A DNA stretch of 64,000 bases from Apostichopus japonicus (taxonomy: Eukaryota; Echinodermata; Holothuroidea; Aspidochirotida; Stichopodidae). Each line of letters starts with the position of its first letter. Within the stretch, counting starts at the first letter, position 1. The stretch spans positions 18,406,611-18,470,610 of the forward strand of contig NC_092576.1 in the NCBI RefSeq assembly GCF_037975245.1, read 5' to 3'. The position numbers and the translations under genes were made by a program. The notes under the pieces were generated by a model. It made no database searches and had not been told where the DNA came from. It saw nothing but the letters and a program-made list of their open reading frames with translations. Positions 33,244-46,626 of this stretch are shown here, in pieces.

Positions 33244-33660
33244 GGTACTATTATGCGGTGCTATCTCACTAAACAGGCCCGGTGCCCATCGACGCAAGTG
33301 CGACCCTCCCCAAAGTCGTATAACTAATGGACAAGTCAACCATGGGTCTGTTACCGCTACAAACAATTGTTTAGGCAACAAAAAAGTCAATTTACTTTCC
33401 AGATATATGAACCCCAACCCTCCGTTCTCGAGATTTTGGTACACTACCGCCCTTTTGACAAACTCTGTACCACCCGACCAAATAAATGAGAACATCGTCC
33501 TCTCCAGTCGCACCAGAACGCCACCCGGAATTGGTTACACCGCACCTAGGTACCAAAAGTTGGGCGAAACAAAGCGATTTATTACAGTGACTTTTTTCCG
33601 ACAATCGAGAGCCAGCGGATGCCAAAGGTTCCAAGCCTGCACTGAAATACATCAGGGTTC
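33244..33660 (-). pseudogene. LINE ORF2 fragment (L1/Tx1-like), broken
   Basis: Minus-strand frames read IRWLSIVGKK, INRFVSPNFWYLGAV, then RLERTMFSFIWSGG, VKRAVVYQNLENGGLGF and LESKLTFL. This matches the region after the reverse transcriptase palm in L1/Tx1-type elements (SL.GK..vin....p..wYl, then le..ifrFlW, vkR..ly.....GGLgl). There is at least one frameshift at an A run and an in-frame stop, so it is inactive. More fragments may continue to about 34170. Confidence 0.6.
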
Positions 33661-34170
33661 TTGCTCAAGAAAATTGTAATTTATCGGGCGCATATACTGG
33701 ATATATCCTGGAGGCATCTTCCCCGTTAGGCCTCACCCACGTTTACACCTAACTACATGGGTGCATATGTCCTGTTTTATGTGGATCTGTAACTGTCGGT
33801 GCCCATTCAAAACCCCAGGGACCTGTGCGTAGGAGCACAATTTGGCAGCCTTGGCAGCCCAAAACCGACGTAAAACAGTGGCTACGAGTTCTTGCTGAAT
33901 CTCTAATCCTTTGTGGATGAGAATTACCCATGCGGATTGCTCAACCATCGACATTACTCAGCAACGTGACACACTTTTGCCGAGCCACGTCACTGGTAAA
34001 ACGTAGATCGTACGTATTACGACACTGGAGAGCTTACAAAGCATCAACCTCTCCAGGCACAACAACACCCTTACTCTTTGAGATACTAAACACTTGCACC
34101 GGTGGAACCGCATGTTCAACGGTGAAGGACAACTTAATTTAACAATTCTGGAATCACGGCGCGACGCCAT

Positions 34171-37100
34171 GATACCGCAAGGCGGCTAGGCCACGAACGA
34201 GCAACAATAATTACAAACTAACATCAGGCTGGTGAAAACTACAGACGATATATGTTGATTAAAAAATGACAACGCCTGTAACACGTACGCACTACCACAA
34301 GCAACCACACATGTCTGGCGGGAAGTAAAGTAACGGTGAAGTAATGATAATAGCACTAACGTACGCTGAAAAAGCTATAGTAAATGAAGAGCGAGACAGA
34401 AACACGTCCGCACTCTACGAAAGCCATTTACCACCTATTGTACCGTATTGTTTATCGGCATTAGTCGATGTACTTCCAGACTACATGTAGACCTAACCAT
34501 AGTCTGATTTGGTTGTTCATACCATTCATGGCATACAGTTGGTTTGGGGTAAGTATTATCTTGCAAAAATAGATCATCAATCGTTGCATTATTAACTGTA
34601 TTAGAACTAAATAAGCCCCGAGCTAGTCGAAGCAGATATTGATCTTACTTGACTTCATAAATTGTCATTTCTTTTTTTTATTTACACAATTGTTGAAATT
34701 AGAGGGAATATTTGGGTATCTTCAAATCGCATAACATGAGCACTAAAAGGACCACTAACACCGTAATCTAATTGTTTTCCCTTCATAATAGGCTAACTCG
34801 CGCTAGCGACCGTACACATGTGAACCCGTAATGACACTGTAGTCTAGTGTCGGCTACTTAGACAAGCCTTTTTAAGTCTGACTGACTCGTAACACTTGCG
34901 TTCATTAACTTGTTGAATAACCTCATTTTAAAAGTTGACAGCACAGTCTCGAAGACAACTGTGACTAAGCTCATTCATTTTTTTTTATTTCACTCTTCTT
35001 ATTGGGTGGTATTTGAACAAAACAAGTCTGCAGTACTAAAAGTTGTTGATGGTTTGAAGTATTTGTGTTCATTAAAAGAACAATCATGCACTCGATTGAT
35101 CCACTTTTTTCCTGAGATACGATATTTTTGTGTAAAATAACAAGTATGATTACAATATAAGTTTCCTTGGAAAAACGTGGTCATATACTAACAGCTCTAT
35201 ACGATATATGATAGAATCATTTTGTTTTTCTCCTTAAGAACCGTCTAAAATAAAATTAAATGCGTTTTTTTTTTCTATCGACGGAGCAGAAACATAGCGT
35301 TTATCACAACAACTTGTATCAAATAAAATCAATATGCCTTCTACTAGATAATGATTTAATTCTGAGGTATCGTCTTTAATGCCGGTTTAATCAGTATTTA
35401 TTGATACTTTTATGCACATATGCAGGGTGTTAGTTTGAAATAGTACTGACTGAACGAGGAACTGACTTCAGATGATCATAATCCGTTTCCCATTGTTTAG
35501 TTCTTTATTTCAAGCATAGCTTTATACATGTGAAGTTCATATAAATAAATAAAATCAATGCTGAGACTGTGTTCACAAGACCTACATACATGATGATGAC
35601 ACTCTCTTCAGCTTGCTTTGCGTTTTCACTAAAACGTTTATCTCAAATAGTACACATATGTCAGTTATTTACTTGTATTCGCAGTACACATTTGCTAGCC
35701 CTTAATGTCAGTAGCTAGCGTAGTTCATGTATACGTTATGTCGCCAACTATATGTAGTCTCTGAGAGAATAGTCAGAAAGTCACATTCATATCGCTTTAC
35801 CTAAAGCCATCTACAACAATAAATATGTCCTGTACACTTGAAACCAAATTGATTGTCCACGCTTTACACAAAAGAAACGATGTAACAATTAAAACCAGGA
35901 TATGATCCTCTTTTCTCAATATTAAAACTTACACTTTTGATTTAGAATAAGAAAGTATATTGGTTATTGTGTTCATCTTATTCTACCTTTCTGAATTTTA
36001 TAGGGCGATAGCGAATACACAGTATATATTCACTTTCGCTCACTGTTAAATATTCTCAAAGGAATTTCATTTTTAAATAACCTCTTGATTTATTTTTCTT
36101 TAACATATGGTCATTTAACACAAAACACTGCAATTAAAGCTGACAATGCAATAGCAGATTGCCATTATAGCCAGGCTTTCTGTTTTGCATTGATACATTA
36201 GTATCTTGCCTTTCGCTAAACGTTTATCTAACTCGAGGCTCACCTTCTATTGTAACGCTAATATACAGTCCCAAAAGTTGGGGGCGCCAACATATTCACT
36301 GCTGAGGACTGCTGGTGGAAACAAATGCAGCTTGTATGATTGTGTGTTAGTAACGACGAACCTTGAATATCACTATACATGCAAAGAATAAACACATAGT
36401 TAAACGAGTGAAGAACGAGCGCTGCGTAGATTGTGTAATCTATTACTGCAATCAGCCACGGTATAGACAAAACATCGGGTTGAAGCCCTCAATAATAGAT
36501 AGAAAAAAACACGTATACTTAAACGAAAATGGTTACAAACGAGGTGTCAATACTGAAGTAGATTTTTACAACTATACAAACTAAAGTGTATCAAAGACGA
36601 ATACAAAACAAACAAAGACGACCACAATGGTCGGAGACAGGGCTACCACCGAACAAACGATTAAGCGACTAAACGGGAGCGAAGACTGACTCATAAGTTT
36701 CGAGGTCTGACTCAGCTAATCTGGTGAACATACGTCACTTGATCAGTAGTCTTCAGATATAGAGGGCGACGTATATAATGACCAACGGCAGCACAATATC
36801 TGCACTTATATAGTAATTTGTAGAATCCGTTATGGCATAGTGCACTGTTCATGTACAATGTTAGAGTGCACTGTGAAAGTAGAAAGTTCACTAAGGGATT
36901 CACAAAAGAGAAACAATGAACATAAAGAATGTATTTACCACAAGAAAACAAAGAATTTTATTACATATATAGTTAATATATAATTCAATATCATATTTAC
37001 AATAGTTTTTAGCCATGACTATTATTTTACCTAAAGTTATTTAATTTTAAAATACTGTCCAAATCCTATAATAAAATCCTAACAACCTGGGTGTAACAAA

Positions 37101-37450
37101 ACAAAAGTAAATATGCAGTGTTTCGTGAACATAATGGATGAATTGGAGGATAAAAAAGCAAGAAATGAAGATGTGTGATAAGAGCTTTACAGGGGTATAG
37201 AATGAGCTAGTGAAACGTAAGTAAGTACATGAGGTTATTTATCTCGGACGATTATCTTAAAGAGTTGCAGTGGTTCTAAAAAGAAAGCGAAAAACCGGAA
37301 GAAAACAAACGATAGAATGATATAATTTCAAAAGTTAAACTTAACCAAAGATACAATGCTAGCATTACTGTTAACTTAATGTTGTTATTTCGGTTAACTA
37401 ACTTTAAGAGGCACTGCATAAACAAACTCGAAAACTCCTTACTTTCTGGA
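34171..37450. other. Intergenic, nothing recognised
   Basis: AT-rich sequence with short unconvincing frames on both strands. No repeats or RNA genes stood out. Confidence 0.45.
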
Positions 37451-38796
37451 CAAATTACTCATGAATTTTCCTGCGCCATTGGCGCTCAGGTCACAAAAAA
37501 ACACAGCCAAATAAACTGTAGCCTGCAATTGGCAGCCGGTCTAACCACCTCCGTCTAGTCAGATCCGGTGCCTTGGCCTGGTCATTCTTACCCTGTGACT
37601 TGCACTGTTAAGAGCAATTTGACATCGCAGGTTTTTTGTACGTGACTGTGGTACTCGCTCAGCTCACATTGAAGCCCTTTTTCTCCCGATTTTATGAGTG
37701 CGCTCCTTTTTAGTCCCTTTGAGACTACACTTTCCACCCTGTACGTCGGGAAGGGTTTTTCCTTCCTCTCGTGCTTCGACGAGTTCCCTCGTTAGTCTTG
37801 TGTGGGAGTTCGTCGGTTCTGCCTCAGGTGCCAGTTGTGCTTTTGTTGCCCACATCCCCCCACCCCTGCTCAGGGATTGGTGAACCTTTCGAGACCCATT
37901 GGGCCTCCCTTGCTAAGCGGAACATTAGCGGTTCCGTTCCGGCTATTCTTGGGCCTCGGGTTGGGCTTGTTTCTCCTCTACGCTTCCTTCTCGGACCCTT
38001 CGGTCCATGGTTGTTGCTCCGTTTTACGTGCTGTATGTAGCACTGTAGTACTGTGTTCAGGAGCTGGGGCTTAGGGTCATGCGAGCGCGCTATCGAGCGC
38101 TCTAGAGCTCTGCCCAAGATGGGCTGATCACTTAATCCTTCTTTGCTACGGAAGATTTGGGGATCATTGGGTATCCCCTCAGTTTTGTTTCGAAGCATGT
38201 TTATTTGAATGGAATCGATTTTTTCTCAATTTGCCTTCAAGCCTGCTTCTGTTCTACCCACACGCAAAGTTTTGAAGGGCCATGCCCCTGTTCGTTGGAC
38301 CACTGAATCCTTCTTTCCAACGGTTTTGGGGTTGGTGACTTTAACGTTGGCCCCGTCTCTTCCTCATCCGGACCCGAGTACCGGTTTGGTTCAGAAGTTA
38401 GCCTAGGGTGAACCTCTAGACCAAGACCTCCACTGGAGTCTCTTGGCCTCTCCCCTCAGTCTGAAAGTAGGAGGGGGGCTCGAATATAGTCCTCCGGGAG
38501 TTTTCACGGTTGTTTTGGGCCCATAAATCCTGAAAGAAAGCTCCCATTTGTGTGGTTGTTGAATTGTTCTACTTTTTTCACTGTGCTGCTAAATCCACTG
38601 AGGTACCATAAGAGTTCTTACAAGGCACGACCTGGAGGTCTGGTCCCGCTGCTACTCCGCCTCAGTGGAGAGAATTTGTTTTTCGGAAATTTTTACTTCC
38701 GTTATTAAAGTACGTCACTACCGTTTTCTAATAACGTTTATATTGTTGTTCTTTCAAGATCGAAGTTCGTGGTGTCCATACGCAAGGTAAACTTAT

Positions 38797-40480
38797 TTGA
38801 CGGCTGGAATATCTGGATCGATCGTTCTTCACCTCCTCCTTTCCTCTGCGCCTCTATCGGTTGCAGGCTTGCTAATGCTAGCGACAGGAGCGTCTAGTAG
38901 AGAGACTCCGACGACGTCGGCCACGCTGGCCGACACGTCTCGGAGTTCCCACCGTGTCGATGGAAGCTCAGGCGGGCTTTATTTCATGAGGCTCCTTGTG
39001 TCGGACCAGACAGGTCTTTCTTCACAAGGGGTTCGGGACCCCAACTTAACCGGACCGTCTTCTGAGGAAGCCAGTGGAACTACCATCAACCGTCTACCTA
39101 ACGTTACCGAGGCCTTCATTGTTCGACGACCGTTAGAGCGGCCATTCGCTCGTTACCAGAATCCGGGATCCTTCCCAGAACCTTGTCGAAACTAGGGGCC
39201 CGTTCCCAGCTACAATACAGAGACAAACCAAATAACGGAGGCTCGCGTCCTCCTCTTCTGAGTCCTTGTCTAGCAAACGAGAGACGGAAACGCTCCTCCC
39301 GTCACCACTTTTCGGTACGAACGAAGGGTCCGTCGTTGGTTTATCTCCACACGGCCTTAAAGGAGTCGGTCGATTTTCTTCGCCAGGGCTCTAAGGGGGA
39401 CTCTGCTCGTTTGCAATAACTTGTGACTTGACAGCCGCCATAAGGGACTTGCTACAGCTTCAACTGCTGCTTCTCCTATCCGTAAACTGGAAATTTTTCA
39501 TCCCAAGGACTCGTTTCGGACAAGAGTAGCGTATGCTCTTACGGAAATAACGACGCTCCTCTCAGACATCTCCCGGAGTCCAGTAAGAAGTTTTTTAGTC
39601 CTTTGGACGACGACTTCCTTACCTCTACTGGCGCGCATATCGAGCCTTCTGGGGAAGTCCTCTCGGAGGAGGAGGGCTACGAAAATTTGGTCTGTTAGCT
39701 ACATGTAACTTCTGGGGTAGCTCACTTCCCGTCGTAGCTAAGCCCGCTAGGTGCTACTGGCTCAGAATTCAGGCTCCGGGGGACGAGGCACGACCTCAGC
39801 CTCCCCTTTTCTACACGTAGACGGAGAGTCTTGGGATCGGTTGACCCGCTTGGCGGAACAAACTTGCTCAGTGTATCTGCGTGACCTCTGCAATCTGGTA
39901 CGATTGAAAAGAACAATACGACACCCTTATTCGGTGCCCCAGTGGGCTTCAAAACGCCTGATCCTTCGGGACAAGCTTGCATTTCTAATACGGGGTAGGG
40001 CGCTGCTCCGGCTTGTCGTTTATTGCCGCATTTGCTAAATGGTCAGAGGAGGACCTCAGAAGCTTCGCTTGTGCGGCCCTGTTTGGCCTTAAGATTTCGA
40101 CACTTCAACTCTTTATCTCGGTGTTGCTCTTGCAAGCCCCTACATCCCGATATCCCTCTATGATGCAACTGATGCATGGAACACTGGCCCTCCTTGCGCA
40201 CCGTTCGAGTGATCAGTTTTCTCCTGTGGCGCTCCGAACAGCTGCTCTACTACAACGGAACGTCTTTTCTTTGTTGTGATTGTCGAATATCGCCTGCGGC
40301 GCTCTTATGGGTGCCCATCTTTCCGGATCAGACCTCCTCGGAGGCTCATTACAGTCGGTTGTTAAGCAGGACGTAGTGAGAGCACGGAACCTATGCCCAC
40401 GACCAAAGAACGCACCACAGAGTTGGTTTCAGCCTGGTAAGCGCTATGCCAAAAAAATCGTCTTCTTCTTCTTCTTCTTC
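38797..40480 (+). pseudogene. DIRS-type gag-like region, broken
   Basis: Fragments in several frames: a Ser/Thr-rich stretch (38797-39195), then a leucine and alanine-rich helical part at 39751-40279 (for example SEEDLRSFACAALFGLK and a long L/A-rich run), then a basic Lys/Phe/Ser-rich end near 40440-40490. This is the usual make-up of DIRS gag, but sequence identity is weak and the frame is interrupted many times. Confidence 0.45.
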
Positions 40481-40599
40481 TAGTACAGACGGAGACCGGG
40501 GAGGGATCATCTCTTTCGCAAATGACTAAACGCAGGGTGGGAAGAACCCGAGCGTTTGCCGACCTTCACATAACTCAGAAGAACCCAATTCTCAATATA

Positions 40600-41104
40600 T
40601 GGCCGCGTAACCACTTCATCCGCCCATTGCGGTTCAGTGCAGGTTCTGTGGGCCTGCTCATTTGGACTTCGGGACGCATATCTTCATGTCCCGGTCTTCG
40701 TGGATCACAACCCATCCTTGAATTTCCGTTACAACAGGGCTTCTTACCGAATCATGGAACTTCAATTCGGCCTGTTCATGGCTCCCCGAGCCACCATCAG
40801 ATTTTTTCGCGCAGTAGCAGCTTTCTTGTGGTTACTGGGAGTAGAGATTTTGGTGTATTTAGACGATTGGTTGATTGTGACGGAGTAACCAGAAGACCTT
40901 CTTTCCGACACCCAGAAAGCCGTGAATGTGACTTCAATATTAAGGTGGTTGATCAAACAAAGCGAAGTCCTCTTTGGTCCCGTCACAGCGACAGTGACAT
41001 ACCTGGGTGCGGACATAGACTACTGCCGTGGTTGGTTCTTTCCGACCCACGTTATGGTGCATGCAGTGCGGAAAGATCGGTCCATCCTACGCCGCCTACG
41101 CTGA
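40600..41104 (+). pseudogene. DIRS-type reverse transcriptase, broken
   Basis: One frame carries FGLRDAYLHVPV, FRYNRASYRIMELQFGLFMAP, GVEILVYLDDWLI (the catalytic YLDD box in the form typical of DIRS elements), an in-frame TAA at about 40886, then EVLFGPVTATVTYLGADID and FFPTH. These are palm and thumb motifs in the right order. The fingers part is largely missing or out of frame. Confidence 0.8.
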
Positions 41105-41219
41105 TTACCTGCCCGCGGGTGACAGGTTTTGTTAGTATAACTGACGAGCTTGGTGGAGCTAGTAACTCTTTGCCGGTTCTAACTTCTTGCCTGTTTTACG
41201 CCCGTCGTCACGAGCTCTG

Positions 41220-41960
41220 ACGGTCCTAGTACGTCCCGCTCCACACTTGTAACATATCTTTCAACGGTGGTGCGACAAACCAACCTGTACAAAGGCGTAA
41301 CGTTTCCAACCTACTCACCCTCCTTAACGCTCATGACGGACGAGGGCCTCTTAGGGTTTGGAATACATGTACAAGACGTGTCACTGGCCAATGTGTGGCA
41401 AGAGGAGTGAATAGGGACCCACATTGACGCCTTGGAGCTGCTAGAGGTGTTCCGCGCTTTGAAGTTCCTGGAGCACAGGATTTCCGATGCGAAAACACCT
41501 TGTCTTTATCTTACATCCGTCTCACTCTGGAGAGTGACATGGGACCTCATCGAAGAGTGCAGGATCCATCAGGTCTCGCTGAGGGCAATCCACTCTCCAA
41601 ATCGATCGCAGACGCACTGTTACGACTCTCGAAGGTGCCAACAGAGTTATCCCTCGACACGCGGGTCGTCTCCGCATTCTTCTAGGCTTTCGGCGTCCCC
41701 GAGATAGAAATATTCGTGTCTGCTCTCAATTGCAGGTTGGCTCGCTTTGTAGCTTATGTCCGGAGCACCGGGGAGTGAGTCGAGGACGCACTGGCCATCA
41801 ACTGGACCAATCTTTACGGGTACAATTTTTCCCTGTTTGTTATGGTGGGTAAAGCGTTGGAAAAGGCTTGGGTTCTTGCTGCCTGGTGATTCTGATCGCG
41901 CCCTTCTGGTCCTCACAACTATTGTTCCGCCCGCTGTTGAACCTTCTGGTGGAGTTCCCT
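41220..41960 (+). pseudogene. DIRS-type RNase H domain and following block, broken
   Basis: LELLEVFRALKFLEHRI matches the RNase H helix (LELlAv..Alk). After a frameshift near 41600 come LSLDTRVVSAFF, a stop, then GVPEIEIFVSALNCRL and EDALAINWTNLYGYNF. These match the conserved block between RNase H and recombinase in DIRS/Ngaro elements (PeiDlFas..N.rl, vDAla.dW...yaf). Confidence 0.7.
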
Positions 41961-42007
41961 AGAATCTGTCTCCCCTCACGTTCCTTCTGATCCTCACCAA
42001 CGGAAGC

Positions 42008-42415
42008 ATGTTCCATGATATTACAGTGTATCTTTACCTGGTTACGTGTAAATTGTCAGGCATGTTGGAGGAGGCTGCCTCGTTGGCGACCCATGACAGG
42101 CAACATTCCACTTTTCGCCTGTACGATTTCAGATTTCGAGTGTACCAAAAAAGGTGTGCCGATCGCCATTTTTCTCCGACTACGGCGGATGTCGGGTATG
42201 TGGCAATTTTTAACGGCATTGATTTAGGCGAGGCAGCAGGTCAATACCGTCAGGCGTTTTCGGACCGGTCTCATCCGTTACAACCCTGGATCTCCCGGTC
42301 TGTGCCATGGCCACGGCTTACGTTCCTGGTCCATTCATGGTATACGACCTTCATCCTCACTTATGAACTCTTGAAAAAGCCATCGTCAATAAAGGACACT
42401 CAAAAATCTACATGA
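42008..42415 (+). pseudogene. Tyrosine recombinase, N-terminal part only
   Basis: A frame of 135 codons reads MLEEAASLATHDRQHSTFRL, FRVYQKRC and PTTADVGYVAIF. This matches the core-binding domain of DIRS recombinases (a..s...sT...Y...w..f..wc, then .....vadFL). The catalytic part with the R-H-x-x-R and Tyr residues is absent, so the element is 3'-truncated or its end was replaced by the repeat array that follows. Confidence 0.6.
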
Positions 42416-42480
42416 CTTATGAAATAATACTTTTGCACAGCATCCAAGTGGTTCCATATAGGATATCTTGACTTTTATAC

Positions 42481-42705
42481 CCAGCAAGCCAAGTGCTGTT
42501 CTAGTAAATGACTGTTACACCCAGCAAGCCGGTGCTGTTCTAAGATATGACTGTCACACCCAGCAAGCCATATGCTGTGCTAAGACATGGCTGTAACATC
42601 CAGCAAGTCAATTTCTGTTCTAGTAAATGACTGCTACTCCCATCAAGCCAGGTGATGTTTTATTAAATAACTGTTACATCCAGCAAGACACTATGCTGGA
42701 TCCAA
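42481..42705. repeat. Tandem repeat, unit about 40 bp, six copies
   Basis: Units start CCCAGCAAGCCA and continue GTGCTGTTCTAGTAAATGAC, ending TGTTACA, with point variation. The array starts about 60 bases after the last DIRS coding sequence. Confidence 0.85.
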
Positions 42706-43095
42706 AAAAACACGATCGACTCTACTAGATCTATTTTGCATGATCAATATACAGGAACGCTATGCTGGATTCACAACGCAAAATCCAGTATACATGATCG
42801 CTTATAAATGATCTTCTTTGCAGGATCAATATATACGATTCAATATGATAGATCCACGTTACATGATCCACTATGATAGATCCAATTTTCATGATCAACT
42901 ATGCTGGATCTAATTAACACGATCCACTTTACTGTATCCACTATACAACCTATATAATGAACCATTATACACAATCCACTATACAGGATTCAATATGTAC
43001 GATCCACTATACGTAATCCAGTATGATTTACTATACAGGATTGACTAAACACTACCCACTATACGTGACCCACTATACACGATCCAATCTACAAC
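42706..43095. repeat. Degenerate 14-bp tandem repeat rich in GATC
   Basis: Loose repetition of CACTATACACGATC / CTATGCTGGATC through about 390 bases. It follows directly from the 40-bp array, whose last unit ends in GCTGGATCC, so the short repeat may have grown from that unit. Confidence 0.7.
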
Positions 43096-46000
43096 TAGGG
43101 CAAGGTGTTGAGGTTTAACCTAGTAATGTATATTGGTCATATTTAAGTCTTCATCTGAGACATCATCTGCCATCAGATAATTTATTCCAATGAAAATAGT
43201 TTCAAACACGTAGAATTGAATACATTCAAAATTTTATCTTTCCGATGCAAATTTTATTCCACATCAACCAATATGGTGACAGTTTCAAGTTTAAAAATCT
43301 AAAAACCATGTTTAAGCTTCAAACAATTGTTGTGCTTAAACGAAATCAACGGGGACGTTTGGATTGACAATGTCGTTACTTCCACAGCTCAAGAAAAATC
43401 AGCGAAATCACTGATGGAGGTTTACTTATTGGGGAATGTTATTTTTAACTACACTAAACCTTCCCAACACCAACACCTTATTTACTAAGTTCGTAAATAG
43501 CGACTCAAAGCCAATCGCAATCTCACTTTCATTTTGTGCAAATACCTGATTTTAAACTTGAATGATAATGTTCATGATGTATCCATTAGTATTAAAGGAA
43601 CTTCTCTTTAGTTTCGGAGTACAATGTTTAGAGAGAGCTCAATAATAAATTGATATTAGTCCTCCCTAGTTGACAATTTTTTGGGAACATTTTTCATCGT
43701 TCGTTTTCCTCATTTTAAGTTATGTGAAGACTTTTATGATCATCTTGATATGCACAGAACTGGCCTAGATATTCAGATTACCGAAGAAAAGAAACTTACC
43801 TTCACTAATGCAAGCTTCCTGTATATCCTTTGATGAGAGTTATTAAACACTGTGTAATGTAATTTTCTCTTCAATCTCGTTGATCCACGATCATGAGAAG
43901 ATCCCGGTATTGTAAGATATAACGAGTTAGTGTTTGTAAAATATCGGATTTTATAAGTATCCAACTGACGATGACGAATTCAAACGGAATATAAAAGTCA
44001 TATAATCGTTTTCCAATAATGTCTTTAATATTGGGTATGCACTACCACAATATCTCAACTACTCGTATCGGCTCATGAAGACATTCTGCTGAATATCCGT
44101 GGTCATTTTACTAAGTTACATCTAAGAGTGTCTCAATTAATGTTATACTTACATATCCCAAAGCAAATAAAATCGTTTGTCAACCTGTACAAATTTATAT
44201 GTTTAGGCAAAGGAAGGCGAAAACGAACAGAATTATTGTTAACAAGTAGGCTCACCGAGTTTCCAAAAAAGTTCCAAACATATAGAAACTAATGAAGTTT
44301 TTTGAGGTATATAAATATCTTGAGAATAGCAAATTTGACCGAATGAAGTTACGAGACAGATCCAGGTAGTGACTTGAGTCTCACCCTTACTGCCTTTCTG
44401 TTAAATAAGTTTCCTTCTATTCTAAATTCTGAGCACTACGAAAAGTACTATGGTTGTGTACGGTATATGATTTGCTACTAAAAAGATGCCAAGTATTGTT
44501 GTTATGCAATGGCGTGTGAACATTTTTATCATAAAAGGTGACCTTTTGTATTGCTCAGTGTAATGACACATATGGAATCTACCATTTGTTGCTTAGGGCA
44601 CGTTAATATTCTCGTCGAATACTCCTAAGATTTACGATCACGAAATTGTTTGATATGACTACATCTAAATATCATTAACTGCCTCACGTGCGACCTCCAA
44701 CAGTGATGCAGTAATTTTGTTGACAGTACAATAAAAACAGTTGAATACTTAAATTACCAATACACCTTTACTCGATCATTTGCTAATGGTGAGAACTGAT
44801 TGAAACTATGCAAGAACTAGTCAATCGTAACGTTGATCTTTGTTAGGACTCGCAAACCTTAGTAGGACAGCTAAACCAAAGGCAGTTGTTGGTTCACCAG
44901 TGACCGCGATCTTTTTCACATACTCCATTTGCTTCTCTCTTACAAGTAGTGAAATAATTAAATCATATGAACTTCACAGCTGGATTTCAATAACACACAA
45001 CCATAAGTTATTGAATTTTTATGTGGTCAAGTGCCTTACGTATCACATAACATACTGTGCGATGTGTTTGTTGCATACGGAGGGTTTTGTTACTTTTTTT
45101 AGAGGTGTTTGATCCAAGGTATCCCTGCCATATATCCCAGGTATTTACCAATACATACATAGATTAAGTTATAGTACACTGGTGCGAGACGTAGACTTTT
45201 AGATATAGCGCACATACAACAAACTATGAAACTGCGCTACCACCCTGCCTCCTCCCACACCTACAAGTGTCACTTTCAATTATATACCAGAAAGTTGGAA
45301 TCGATTTGAAGTAACAACCTTACCCAAATTTTTTCTGTCTATTCTGAGTAGAGCGCTAAAGTGGAAGAGAACAGTTTCTAGGGGTTTAACACATACATCT
45401 AGTCAAACCAGGGCAGTATCTGGATACAAATGAAATCGGTCCTTGCAAGCACGACATTTTGATGCTGAACATCATGTAAACAAACTTCACGTGTGCAAAC
45501 TTAATTGTTTTACCTACGAACACCTAGATAATCATTGTTCTTGCAATTGCACGATCCGAGAAAATATGACTATATCGGAGAGGGAACAATATATACAAAT
45601 AGATACTAAAAATCTTTCAATTTATGTTATTCATTAAACATGTACAAATAAAATACCAAATGTTTTCAACTGAAAGAAGAGTTACGATATTCTATTTATT
45701 TAAATGATACATAATTTCTAATTACTGCCAGGTAATTGCTGACATCACTCATATCGAAAAACGTATGAGGGTGCCAATACTAGCAGAATGTTGGAAAGTT
45801 GCAACGAAGCAAAACTTAGCAAAACGAACTACTTTTTGTAGCTTCAATTGTAAGTACGATGGTTGTAGTGTTTAGCGAAGACAACATCAACGTATAATGG
45901 CAGTTATAAGTCATCATAGTTTTAGTTTAACCAACATTAACACAACACGTATATCTCCATTTTAATCTTACCATTTTCATTCATTTTAATTGGTAGATCG

Positions 46001-46170
46001 ATGATAAGAGTAAATTCACGACTAACACGAATCACATATTACGTCCATAGACCAATAAAGAACGGTAAAAGTGCTCTATTCAAAACTTCCACCAGTTAAA
46101 TAGGGTTCCTAGAGTGAGCGGAATCCTAATTGTACAGTAATATTTGTCCCACAGTTAAGCAGTAATGTGT
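43096..46170. other. Intergenic, nothing recognised
   Basis: AT-rich sequence. Frames such as 44840-45112 (90 codons) have no recognisable domain or splice context. Confidence 0.4.
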
Positions 46171-46174
46171 ACAG

Positions 46175-46230
46175 CAGGGACGTAGCCAGAAATTGGAAAT
46201 ATGAGGGAGTGGGGGCAGAATTTTAAAAGG
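46175..46230. mobile_element. Solo hAT-like end
   Basis: CAGGGACGTAGCCAGAAATT followed by a G-rich stretch (GGGAGTGGGGGCAG) resembles the CAGTGGCGTAGCCAGA ends of the hAT-type elements in this window. No opposite end was found. Confidence 0.3.
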
Positions 46231-46626
46231 GGAACTTCTCAAAAAAGGAACATTATTAACTTCTAAGCGCTATGAGGTACAAAGAAAATAGTTGCCCAAA
46301 ATGCTTCCCATGTTGCAGGAACTGAACAATGATGAGAGTATTGTATTACGTATATACGCTGACTTAGCAGGAACCAAGGTGAGAAAAAAGGTGTCACAAA
46401 ATCTCACAATTTTGAATTGCTATCGAATTGGTCGTGGTTAGCTGGGTTGTATGCATTTTTCGGTTTTCGCCGGGAGCGATCGCTGGGTAGGTCCATGTTA
46501 AACACTAAAGTATAGGAATATGTTAGGGTGGCATGTCTTACTATAGCTTGATGAATATTAATGGAAGCGATGATATAACCTATTGACAACGTCTTAACTA
46601 ATGTACATCTGCTTTAACAATTCAGT

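Larger units (their letters stand above)
37450..42420 (+). mobile_element. DIRS-type tyrosine-recombinase retrotransposon, degenerate
   Basis: A clear rise in GC marks this block against AT-rich flanks. The order is gag-like region, reverse transcriptase with YLDDWLI, RNase H and its conserved C-terminal block, and the N-terminal part of a tyrosine recombinase, all on the + strand. That order is the hallmark of DIRS/Ngaro-group elements. Several frameshifts and stops break each part, so it cannot be autonomous. Both borders are estimates from composition and coding signal; split direct repeats or inverted ends typical of the group were not resolved. Confidence 0.8.

Noticed and set aside
40522-41220. 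232-codon plus-strand frame, the longest in the window
   Set aside because: It is out of frame with the recognisable reverse transcriptase motifs (YLDDWLI lies in another frame) and has no motif of its own.
9935-43095. CRISPR-like spaced repeats
   Set aside because: The tandem arrays are head-to-tail without unique spacers, and the DNA is eukaryotic.
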